In this document: in pieces, positions 43,301 through 55,800 of the stretch | Numbering within the stretch: the stretch's first letter is position 1 | Layout of the letters: the number at the start of each line of letters is the position of its first letter | From: Apostichopus japonicus | Lineage: Eukaryota; Echinodermata; Holothuroidea; Aspidochirotida; Stichopodidae | Direction of reading: 5' to 3' | Length of the DNA: 64,000 nucleotides | NCBI RefSeq assembly: GCF_037975245.1 | Contig: NC_092562.1 | Span: 11,393,001 to 11,457,000 of the forward strand | Translations under genes and position numbers: made by a program | Notes under the pieces: generated by a model | Databases searched by the model: none | Seen by the model: only the letters and a program-made list of their open reading frames with translations | Told to the model about the DNA's origin: nothing

Positions 43301-46300
43301 AAAAAAAATATCACATGAATTTAACCTATAAAAACCATCAAAGCAAAACGAGGTTACTTTATTTGCAAACAATTCATCATGCTATCAATTAAGTTTACAT
43401 ATAATATGGACTTGAATTTCTCACTGCATCATTTCCCTTCCTATTAAATTTGAAAATCCTTTGGCAAAATATTTTGCCAAGGTTACGCCTGAAATGGTAA
43501 AGCGGTGTAGTTTCCTAACAGAAAACATGTTGGATATTTAGGATCTGTATAGTATTGTTTCTTACCTCATCTTTATGTCTGCTGCCTCACGTCATCTCAG
43601 CTGCATCGTTTTATACCGGTGTTGTCATCGATACATTTGAATCAATTCTTCTCCTTTCCATCTCCATCTCTCTGTCTCTCGTTGGGAGTCGAGAGCAACC
43701 GTTCCTCAATCCTTCTTCCGTTGCCATTCTCGTCTCTCTCTCTGTAATGATGAATTTGAGTTGTTTTTATGGATAATATCAGGTAACAATAGTAAAGAGG
43801 AACAGAACGTGTTCTCCCTTCAAATTACCGCTCCTTAAATTGCTGTTGCATGCACGCATAATTTAGTGCACTTCTGGCTCTAAGTGCTCTCCAGAATAAT
43901 GAAACGTCGTTCCTCTTGCCCTTTATATTAATAACTTGAAACAGAATCAATGATGCAATTACTTGCGTTTTAAACTTGGAAAGTGCTTTAGGGCGGTAAT
44001 GAACATAATATTGGGTCGGTCATGATTGTAAGACTAACGATCCTCTCTGCTGTTGTTTCATGCCGTTTCCGTGGTGAGGGGAGAATTTTTTCTGAAATGA
44101 CTTCCTATCCTTGGAAAAGTCCGTCTTTATAGTTGTTACCATGTCAAAAGAGAAATCCAATTGTCATGAGCCTACTCTAAAAAGAAAAGAAAGAAGAAAA
44201 AGAAGAAGAAAAAAAATATGCGGATTGGAGGGCTTTTAAATTACCATCTCTCTCTCTCTCTTCTTCCTGATCGGCAAATGTAAATTGGAAATTGCTCTGA
44301 GCCAGGAACACCTGCCTAAAAAATTAAGGCCTGAGAGAAGGGAAGAAAATGAAAAGAGTGTTGCCCTCAGGGAGAAGAATGTAATTCTGATGAATGGGAT
44401 ATTAAGAGTTTGGTTCGTGCCATATCAAAAGTCACATCCCTGCTGTCTGATCGGAGGCCATTGTCCAAGTTCAGTAAAATATTTTTTTTTTATTCCATTT
44501 CTTTTTATGCCATGATCTTCGCAAGAGAGATGATCTCCTTTTTTGGGGGGAAAAAATGGAAAACAAGCGACCGTTATCAAATGATTTTACTTTCTGCTCG
44601 TTCTGATTTTATCTCATCTGCCCTAGTAAGGGTGGGGGGGGGGGGGGAAGAGGCAAGAGGGTGTGTTTTACACTTTGCAGACGGTATCTCTCAATGTCAC
44701 TTTAACAGTGCAATGTACACCTTGCCCATCCAATCCTTTTTTTAACTTCTAAAAGAACCAGTAAGCCCCAGTGACTGCCCTTTTCTTTTCCTCCTCCCCC
44801 CCCCCCCTCCTTTCCTCTCTTTTTCCTTTTTGTCCTTATAGAAACAATTAACAGACTGCAAGTGCATGCATTAATTAATAACAGAGTCTGCATATGATAA
44901 AAGAACTTTTTCATTTTAATCATTTCTCCGCATTGCAAATGTCATCTTAGAGATAGCGTTATGTGTGTGCAAGGAGAAGACACGTAAAGTGCTATCAATA
45001 AATAGTCAATGTTAGACGGCTTTATAATATTAGCAAAACTGAAAAAACTTTAAAAGGGAGTACTATAAACAGGGCTCTGCTAATTTAATAATCTTTGTGC
45101 AAGTCATAAAATAAATTCTCACAGTTGTAAATGTTGATTTTTGTTAAAACACAGTAAAGTCGTTTAACATCCCATAATGATGCGTGCATTAGCTCGAGTG
45201 GTCTCTGAGTAACTCGCAATAAATAGTCAATGGTTAGACGGCTTTATAAAGTTAGCAAAAATTAAAACGTTTAAAGGGAGTACTTACAGGGGGTTCTGCT
45301 AATTTAATCATCTTTGTACATGTCAGTATGTAAATTTTCACAGTTCTAAGTGTTGATTTTTGTTAAAACACAGTAAAGTAGTTTAACATCCCATAATGTT
45401 GCGTGCATTAGCTTGAGTGGTCTCTTTTGGACTAATGAGTAAACCTTATACTGTAAGTAAAAATAAATAAAAAAGAGTCTGATAAATTCTTGTCCTTGCA
45501 TATGAGTGATGTACCACTACAGTAAGTGTGTCTCGGTAATAACATTTTGAAATTTCAAAAGTGGAATGGAATCACTAAGTAACGTTAATTAATGTTCACA
45601 AGTAGTGAACAGAAACAAAAGGAAAAGGGGAAAAACAAGAAAGATCTAAATAACTGTATGTAGCTTGATTTTATTGTTGTTTGGAGTTAATGCCATATGT
45701 TTGGTAAAACTGCTCAACATTTTTTGACAAACTTGCTCTAACCTGGTTTTACGTACAAGTGATCACCACAATGTACATTTTTCATGACTTTGTGCGACGA
45801 AGGCTACGTGTGTGATCTGTTCTCCCATCGTCACGAGAGTGACATATATATCAGAATCTTAGCAAACATATTGTTCTTATGTACCGACGATTGGAGAGCG
45901 TACCGTACCTTTAAGCCTATAAGTATAGTAGAAGAGAAGACTGCTTGTGTAATAAAACTTTTGCTAATTTTCATTCCCCGTCTAAATCGACCGTACCATA
46001 TCTGCGTCGTCATAACGGTATGGATATAGTATGCTAGGCATCAACCGTTACTCCCAGAGCTAATTCCCATGATTGCTTCAACCGGATAGTGGTAATACAT
46101 GACCATTAATTTTAGTGTTTTCCAGTTTCAATCAGTGGGTATTTATTTTGGCCGAGGATTTTTGACTCACCTTTGGGCGTTATCGATGTTCAATCTTTTC
46201 CTGTATTTATGTCCTTTCGACTAAGCGTGAACGGTTTCTTAATATCGCCCGACTTGTACGGTGTAGGCCTAAACTTTTGTCGTCTAAGGAATGTGTACAA

Positions 46301-48275
46301 ATATATACTGTAGGTAACTTTCTTAAGGATCGGAGAATTGATAGAGAACGATTTGATCGTTTAGCTTGAGGTGGTAGATGAATCATAACTGGGTACAATA
46401 TCATTTGGGTTCAATATTTGTTGTTTATGAGCTTTTTTGATCAATTCCCAACTACTTTTTTTTTTATGTTTTGTCGATTGGTAATGAATAGGTTCTGAGT
46501 ATATAGTTTATCCTGTGTACCGCGAAGGAGGATCGTATATTCTGCAAATTACAAAGTTGTAAAGTTCTGTAAATGATACTGGTATTCTGTGAGGAGTTGA
46601 GTCTATTCCTAGAGTAGTCGCACACGATTTATATGTGAAGATTAATGCGAGTCTCCTGACACCTTGGTTGCAGTATTTTTAACGGGCAGGAATTCTATTT
46701 TTCCCAGGTGAATAGATTTATCGTCATCAGAAAGTAGAAGCTTACATTGATGATGGTGTCTACCACTTCTGTTACACCTCATTCGAAACTAGGTCAGATT
46801 ACCGGCATTAGACATTTCTTTTTGCACGAGTCTTCACACCCTTTAAGGGTGGAAGATGAATGCCAGCAATTGAATCATTCTATAAAGGCCTGCCATATCT
46901 CATCTGAATGGGATTAGTCACTGCTTGCCTGAGTTACATGATCATCACTGACATGCTCCATTGACATTTTAACCTTCACCCTCCATTCTCCTCCGATCTG
47001 GCATTTATAACAAGACTAAGATTTAAAGCCAGGCACTGGTGCATTGTTTTTAACACACTATGATGATTTCAATCTATGTTCTTTTTTGTAAGCCCTGCTT
47101 TGTTTATATTTTAATAAAGAAGGTCGGATGAGGCTCGACAAAACAAATGTTATCACCGGCAACTAGTGGAAATGTTTGATATGTTATTGCAAGAATTCTG
47201 TGGTACTAGTGTGACAGGGAACGTTTTGCTGCCCGACCATTTGGCTATAAAACAACAACCATCGTCAATCAACTAGAGAAATGTGTGGCTGATCTTTGAA
47301 ATTCCTCTCACGTTAAGAGCCTCATTAATGCTGCCTTTTAAGAGAGATGTGAAACCTTAAGAGGATCATGCTTAAAAGGTTTTCACTCCTCAATCTGATT
47401 AGTTTGTGACATAAAGGGGGCTTAAAATCTCACAAAAACCAGCTAGAAAATGTCATGAAATTCATAGTCACCGGCGATTCAACCATTAGGAGGTTGTTGT
47501 TACACATCTGGCCTTGCACTGGATTTATCGCAATGAAGATGGCACGGGTATTAATCATACTTAGACACGAAGATGGCAGCGGTTAGATCAGAATTCATCT
47601 GTGAAGGCTTTCATTTGACAGGGTTTGGTCCATTAAACGGGGTCAGAGTATAGAACGTTAGGCTCCAGGATCTCGATCTTGACCTAATAATACAAAGAAG
47701 TGCATTAATCATATACCGATGACGACGTATTAAATAGAACTGTATGCATACTCTGATGGGGGTCAGACAGTGAGAATATTCAGTGGAAGCTGGGGTGGTG
47801 GAAGCCCACTCCCATGTAGAGAGAGGGTATTGGCAGTCATCTAGCATAAACTTAACGCTGAGATGTCAATGTGGTACTTTCTGAGGCATGTTCAGATTAT
47901 AAATTCGGTCTATAAGTTAGATCAAAGTACAATGTTCTGCTAATACCCACTTTTATTTCACATGTGTGATGTGGAAAAGGGGGTAGGGAATTGAAGGCAT
48001 TTATACCTCCCCTCCCCCAGGGGCCAGGGGCAGGGCATTTGAATGACAATGTTGACATCCTACTTGTTGTGGATGAGATCTTGTTCCGGTCTTTCCAGTC
48101 TGTTAATAGTGATTTTTGTCTACGGTATGCTAAATTGTGTTTTCTTTCATATGTGGGATTAAATCCTTAAAACGCTTTCAAGATTAGAATTAATTGCTGT
48201 TTACATCGTCGATACAGAAATCTACCGTCTGTGAACTGTGTGTGGAAGAGGTTTAATATCCAATCATTCACGACT

Positions 48276-48306
<31 letters not shown>

Positions 48307-49824
48307 GATAAAATGAAAGAAACATGTACACACTGTACACACTGTACTGTACACACTGTACTGTGTGTAGAAGCACAAAGAGCAAGACACAGACCTGTTT
48401 GTGTTGTCCTTGGCATGTAAATGAATGAATTAAACTTTTCTAAATTACAATTGTCATTATTCGCATGAAGATGAAGCAAGTATTTAGTCGGTTGTCCATC
48501 CAATACAGAAGTCGTCAAGGTCATCTACGGGATATAAGGCTACCAGAGTTGCTAAGAATATGATAGTAATATTGCGAAAAAATAATTAAAGTGCATCTCT
48601 ATACTTTAAAGCAGACGAGAAACCAATCAATGGTGTCTCATATGAATGTGTCTATTATATTTGTTGCCTCATCATGAATACTATACATACAAGGTATACA
48701 AAGCCAAATACATAAAGAAGCCCTGGGTGTAATTATTGAGCATGTCAACCATGGGATACGGAAACCAATCTGTTTGTAATGAAGCGGTGGAGTGGAAATT
48801 GGAGTACGGAAATTCAGACAAATTGATTCAGTTTTTTTTTTCCTTTGCTTAGAATCCATACTTTAAAGTAAGTGTTATCCATACATGTGCATAATTAAAA
48901 CGAAGAAGAAGAAAACGGGGGTAAAAAGGAAGGAAATATTGTCTAACCTGTCCTCAATTGTAGTATTTGTGGGAATAAACATATTTGGTTATCTTTTAAG
49001 GTATGATGATGATGGCTGCAGCTAGCTTAATACTTAATTCTCTAACTTTTCTGTGTCAGTTCTGTTCTGTGTCATAGAAATATATGTTAATTTATCAGTT
49101 GGTGAACAATCGAGTTAAAATTAGAAAATGACAATCAACATCCAGGGCTGTGCATTATCTTATAGAAGGTACTCTTAAGATTAACTCTGAGGTCTGTATC
49201 CTTGGCAATGATCTTTAAACCATTGGGAGCAATATATACATAATTGGTTTTCCAAATGATACACATTTCTGGCACCGTAGAAAATTAAAAGTGAATAGGT
49301 AGTACATATATATTATGATCTACTCCCACGGTGTTCTGCTTGAAATATATTTTTGAAAGTCGGCTGCAAGTTCATAAACCGCACGTCAATCAGAAAACAA
49401 ATAGAGTAGATATTATCGTCATGTTTTCCAGAAGACTCCCTGAAAAAATTGAAACGAAGATGAACAACGGAAGAGAGATAGATAGTGTAGCTTTTGTTTC
49501 GGGTCTAACCTCGATAGGTTGCACATGTAGGCACAATGATTGTGTTTGTTTTTAAGTCAGCCAATTGTGTTTAATATTACATTAAAACTCTGAATGTTGG
49601 GTCAAGTATTATCTCCATACTTTTACATATGGACTTCAGATGTTTAGCATTGTGTCTATAGTAAATAAATAAAGAATAACACACCAGAAAACATCCACTT
49701 CACGACCGGTTTCGTCCTTTTTTGGTCCTTTTTTGGGATCAGGCGAAGGTAGGAATCGAACCCCCGAATCTTGTGTCACAAACCGAAGTCTGTACCACTC
49801 GACCACAGTGATTCTACTGGTGTG

Positions 49825-49861
<37 letters not shown>

Positions 49862-52800
49862 TATATATATAGATAGATGAATGTATTGTGTTATATTTTA
49901 TGGCTCTAGTGGGTCCAACATGCCTTGCATAGCTCTTAAAGACATGATATGTTTTATCTCTAAAAGACTAGGAGGTTGGGTGATCAATGGTAATTGCATT
50001 TGAAGAACAGCTGTCCATATGTCTCCAGGCATCCATCCTTGGTGGAGGTGATAAAAGTGTCTGCTTCTTACAAATTCATCACCTGGAAAAGCCGGCAAGT
50101 GCTGTTTTGTGACAAGTTCTTATAGGGTTTAAAAGCTTTATGTTATCTTTACTTCTCTTTTACCTTTTGCTTTGCTTGCGAGACTGTCAGGTACATTTTC
50201 GGCTGTTTGAATTAGCATGCATGATCACATCCCTGTGGTTGGTTTGCCCGATTAGAGCGGAAATCTGCTAGTAGTAGAATATTCAGCATTAAAGAGTTTT
50301 TATCTTCGACTATATATTACGTACAGTTATTTTGTACTGTGTTTGGTCTCTCTCTCCCTCTCTCTCCTCTCACGCTCTCTCAATATGTAAAACTGATTAA
50401 GTTTGTAACGAAATGGGTTCTAGCGGTTCGAAGAAGTATATTGAATAAACGCTTTTAACATTTCCCTTGACTGCCAACCCTTAGGTATTCTGTTAACTGA
50501 CCTGATCAGGTTTCTGTTTCATTGAGCAACAACATACTTTTTTATTTTTGGTGTTAACCTTATTGTACCATTGCTTAAGTTTTTTTTTTTTTTTTTTTTG
50601 GAGTTGTCTTTTTAGTTGTGAATTTTTGAATGTTTTTGCACCACAGCCACTTAGTTAAACTAATGTTCTGTGAGCATTAACGTCTTGAAGTATTTGCTCT
50701 AGTTACCTGGGAAGGTTCAATCAGCTGGTGGGCTTTAACCTAATCACTTGATAACAATAACATCTCCATTGCAACTTTGCATAAATTATGCAAATGAGAT
50801 TTCAAGCTGCTCGACTACAAAAACTTTATGTAGGCCAAACACATGTGGTCATCGTATCTTTGCTTCTTCATGCTTAAAATTATGTGACAATTATTCTAGC
50901 AAAGCGGGAAGATATGCCGTGTTATTCAGACCATAGTCTCCACGACGGGTCACACATCGGGTAGTATTCAACAGTTGCATTATTCAAGTATTATTTGAGT
51001 AGGTTAAAATGTAGGACACAATCTCATGACAGTTAACTCGATTCCAAACTTGAAAGCGAGTCAAATATATGCACACTCACATATTTGCCGATAATACAGA
51101 TGTTTCTCATCTTGCTTCACTGCTAGAATGCTACATGCCCTCACAACAAATATGGATCCACCTCCCATCCCCCCCCCTCAACCCCCCGTAACTCTACAAT
51201 TTGATGCAAAATAATTCTATGCGTTTAACTTATGCTAGTGCAAGTTATATTTTCCTTGATAAGGAGTTTTGTATTACAGTATTATTAACTTGTACGGTCG
51301 AGAAGCCAACTCATTTTAACTGTTGATAATAACCTTATGAGTTGGTAAAATCATGAAAACTTTTTGGGATGTATTATAAACTTGCATTTAGTTGTTTGTT
51401 TAATTATCAAGTGCAATGTTGCCTATAACTTAAATTTAACTGTATAGCATGTCTTATGTTCGATCCGTGATCAACATCGTTAATTTTGTGGATGTATAAT
51501 CGATTTCCTTTCAGTGAAACAGTAGAAAATACTTATTTATAGTACAAAACCACAAAAATTGAGAACATTCAAGAATCTAGAGAAACAACAATATTTTCTA
51601 CTGGATCAAATGTAGCAGGAAAAGAGCACTGTTGTTAAAAAAATTGAAATGATCCATAGTAGCACATTGTAAGTTATTACTATGTTTCTAAGTATAAAAA
51701 AAGAAAACTACATGGTATTTATAACAACAGTGATTTACCCTCTACTCGAAAGCTAGCTGTCGCTCGAGAACTTTAGTCCTATTTTAACCTTGTAAATCAT
51801 TCCACAGAAAGCTGCGGAAATTACATGAAATTACTTGAAATCACTTGTCAGTGTACGTCAATGTGACTTCCAAGTCGTGGGAATCTTCCATTTAATGTCA
51901 AAAATGGCAAAACTAAATCAACTGCAATATCTCATGAATGGTCTTGAAATTATTTACAAAGACAATATACATATTTACTTTACTAACAGACCATACAGTG
52001 GAGTCAAGACCAAAACTCATAACAAAGTTCATAAATAACTAAAAGTCTATTCGATCCACAGATAATAATAAATATTTATAGATTCTTATTTTTGGTTGGC
52101 GAGAATAATACTCAAACTTTTCTCTCCTTCTTGTTAAGTCTCTTTTGCCTAGATGTTTACTTAACAGATCTCGGGAAGTAATCATACCCAAGAATATAAA
52201 CTTCGAACGAAGCGAAAATTAATTGTTTGAGCCGAGCCTGCTGTTCAGAATCGGAAGTTGGATCATTGATCCCCTTACCTGATTTGTTCACCCTCTTGTA
52301 CAGTAGTAGCTTAAACAGCACTCATAGTAGCAGTTGTAGTAGTAAGTAAGTAATTAAAGCTTCCAGTCGTCCGTCCTCTCAGCTGCGAGTGATATCATCA
52401 TCATCATCTTGCTCCTCGTTCTTGTGTGCTTGAAGCTTCCCCAACTGCCTTACACCCTCTGAATCACTGGCTTCCAATCTTAAAACTGTCTGCCTGTCAA
52501 ATATTGAAGGCTTATTTCAATATTGCCACCGTTTTGAGCGAGCAGAAATGCGCAGAGTGGCGCACGTTTATACCTCTCCAGTCGACACAGAACTCGTGCA
52601 ATTAAAAAAAAAACGAAGCGACTCGTGAGCAGGTGCCTGAAAATGTGCATATCAATGTGAATACATTGTCCGCTGCTGTGTATGACCATGCATTACTTAC
52701 AGTTCCTCTCATCAATCTGTTAATTTTTTTGTTAGGGACGGCATCAACTTTTTTGTGGTTGGCAGAGGTTGAGTCTGTGCGTGCTTGTGCTGTTGGTTGG

Positions 52801-55800
52801 TTGGAGGTGTTCTTTCTATCATCAGTGGAAGGTGACAATTCCTCAATGGGACGGTTTGATTGATTTAAAAAATTACTTGAGCTGTGAAAGAAGGAGGTTA
52901 AAGTATAGCCTCCTGGAAAGGGGTTAGGAAAAATTGAAAGGCCAGTCAAGGGACATGTCTGGTTAAGAGTTTTTCTTTTAAAGATTAAAGTGTGCCTTAA
53001 ACCATCACAAGGAAAAACCAAAAAAATGAAATGAGGCAGGAGAAAAGCACCTTCAAGACCTTTGTGTGAAAGAAGTTTATTTCTTTCTTTCTTTAAAGGA
53101 AATAAATTGAAGCCAAGCTGGGGCAGTTGATTGATGTATTTATTTTGAGAAGTAGCACTTTAACTGTGTACCTTAGCTCCCATTTGGCACGATTCAAATA
53201 GATATGAAACACTTTTGATTCCTTGCCGGAGGCAAAAGGAATCTATGTGACGGGCGTGTGTGTGTGTGTGTGTATGTGACACTTGCTTTAAAACATGGTA
53301 ACTCAAAAAGTTAATGCTGTGTGGATTAACTTCATACTTGGTATTTGGATCTGTCTTATTGAGTGCAAGAAGCCTATTGTTTTCTGTGAAGTTCAAATGG
53401 TCATTTGGGGTCACCAGAGGTCAAAGTCTGAAAACCTTTTAAACTTGGTAACTCCCAATTTAAAGCTACAATTAATCTGTGAATTCTCCAATTCTATGAT
53501 TTTTTTGAGGGGGGGGAGAACATAATTTGGTAAAATTCAGTTGAGTTTATTTCTGTGAAAGGGCTCTTTAAGTCTTCAATGAAACATACCTGGCATCAAG
53601 GTAATGAAATCTGCTTCAGAGAACTTTCAAACTCTTGCTTTAAACTTGCAGTTAACATCCTATAAGGGTTTCTCCCTCTGAGCTTCATGGGGTCAACAGG
53701 TTACTGTATCTCAAATGGACCAAACTGGCTCAAGGGGTCAACAGGTTATATCAAATGGTGGAAAACTTGGCCATTTTATAGAAAATATTTCACAGTATAT
53801 AAACAATGCCATGTAACTCTGAACAACTATAGAAAGGGGTTTGCTAGTTCAAAGTTGATCAAATGTGTCTGTATTTCACATGAGAAAGACTATTCTTTCT
53901 GGATATTGAAACATTTTAGTTTAACATTCTTTACTGTAAAATCCTTACCAGTGAATGACATGGTTGATGCCCACAAGGGAGGGCTACAAATCTTTTCTGG
54001 TTATCACAAGTTTAATTCTTGGACAAATTTTACTCACTTGTTCTACATTAGTAGAATAATTACAGTATTTTGAATTTTGAGCAAATTGTATTTTCAAGGA
54101 ATCACAAAAGCTCACTGCTTTCTGGTTTCCGTTGAGGATGATTTACATAACTATATCGCCATTTGCCAAACTTGTGCTTTGAAGAGAATCTTCCAATTTA
54201 CTTGTTGTAAATGAGTAGTCTCCTTTATAGAAATGTTTTTAAATTCATTTAAAAAAAAAAAAAAATTAATTCATTTATTTGTTTTATCGCCAATTGTGTA
54301 CAATGGTTAACATTGTACACTTGTGTACAATTGTGTACAATGTGTAAAATTTGATATGTTTTATTTATTTACTTTATTTTTTCCTTCTTTGTCTTCTTCC
54401 AGGTCATCCTAGTATGAGTGGCCCAATAGGACCAAGAATGAATCACCCTAGAATGCTCACACAGGTAAACAAAAATGATGAAAGATGAAGCAAATTTATC
54501 TACAAAATCACTGGTTATAAACACATTTGAAAATGATGTGGGTAAGATTTCTAGATTGATCTTGACATTGCCGTCTTTCTTTGTTGGGAAGGATATTTGT
54601 AGAAAAATATTTTTCAAAAAAGAAGAAGAAGAAGAAACTGAATGGAACAAGAGCACCCATAGCTTTGGGTGACCTATCTTAAACCAAAGAAATGACAGGA
54701 CAGAACTTTGTGAACCAAATCCGTTTGTCTAAATCCATTTGAAACGTTAATGAAATAGATGCAACAATGTTTGACAATTTTGCTGACAAATCAAGTCCAG
54801 GTTGGTTTCTGGAACAGACAAGTTTTTATGAATTTGTATGATGAGCGGCATTTTCCTTTTTGTATTGTAAGATACAGCAACCTATAGCAGAATTTTGGTC
54901 GTAACCGGTATATCTCTCGACTTCAGTAGTCGAGAAGTTTAGATAACAGTCAGCACGTGTGTGAGGATATATGGTGTACCTGTGGGGGGATTTTTCCCCG
55001 CTTGAAATGACCATCGCCTCCTTTATAGATTTCTAGCAAATAATTAGAAATGACTGTCACCAAACTCTTCAGTGGGTAGGACTACTGATATTTCGTATCT
55101 GAATATCTCTACCTCACGGCATATATCTAGACGGATAAACATCTCTGCCGTTGCGATCTGCATATCGAAACATTGATGTTTGTCTCTGCGAGTTCCTCTT
55201 TCATTTATCTTTTTTCCTTCCCCATTTCATCTCATACATGTGACATATTTGTCATGGACTATTCACATGCTTAATGTTCTATCTCCTCGTAGTGGTTAGG
55301 TCTATAATTTTAGGGTCTCCTGAAAATGCCTTTCTACGGCTGCATCGTTATCGAAATTGCTTCTTTTTTTTTGTGGTAAAATTTAGCCGCATAAATATTC
55401 TCACTCGCTCCGAACTGTCTTTTGCAGCTATTGATTTTCGTCCCGAAAAAGTCACAGTTATTACTAGCAAAAAGCTCTCAATATTATGATATTGGAAAGT
55501 CCCCCCAAAGGTATCCTGTTACAGTTATCCCAGATAAGATGCGAGCAGTTAAATTGAGACAACGGTAGCAAACTTCACTCCGAGAGGACGTGATAATGAA
55601 TCAATCAGCAAATGTATTTGTGCAAAGAGTGCCGTGCGATAAAGTTACAGTAAAAAAGTTTCCAGCAGCACATCAGAGCCAGTCTCTGTTCGTGTGACGG
55701 AATATATTTCTTCCTCCAAAAGTGTGATGGAGGGGAGGTGGTGGCATCTCTGCGACTCGGGGTAAGAGGACCGAAAAACGACTGTCACGGTCACAAGTCA

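Larger units (their letters stand above)
29798..54402 (+). other. SSBP intron C-D (24.6 kb)
   Basis: The longest intron. The split codon (A|GT) joins exon C to exon D exactly where the vertebrate protein is continuous (MDPTR...HP-M), so no coding exon is expected inside. It contains decayed tandem arrays (34985-36665), R2 copy 2, hammerhead-like motifs (41124-41216), tandem duplications (39756-39938, 44996-45427), a tRNA-SINE (about 49660-49820), R1 copy 2 (53218-54130) and many poly-G/C tracts. The stretches 29900-33300, 42100-44100, 45430-48200 and 49900-53100 show no gene. Parts of 43800-44160 and 46600-47550 look less AT-rich and less repetitive and could hold regulatory elements, but nothing specific can be shown. 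Confidence 0.85.

Noticed and set aside
49752-49805. Possible functional tRNA gene (A and B boxes present)
   Set aside because: The sequence runs directly into the SINE body, without a proper acceptor stem; a SINE head fits better.
52602-53021. 139-codon open frame on the minus strand
   Set aside because: No recognised domain, no splice or promoter context, and an overlapping open frame on the other strand; likely chance.
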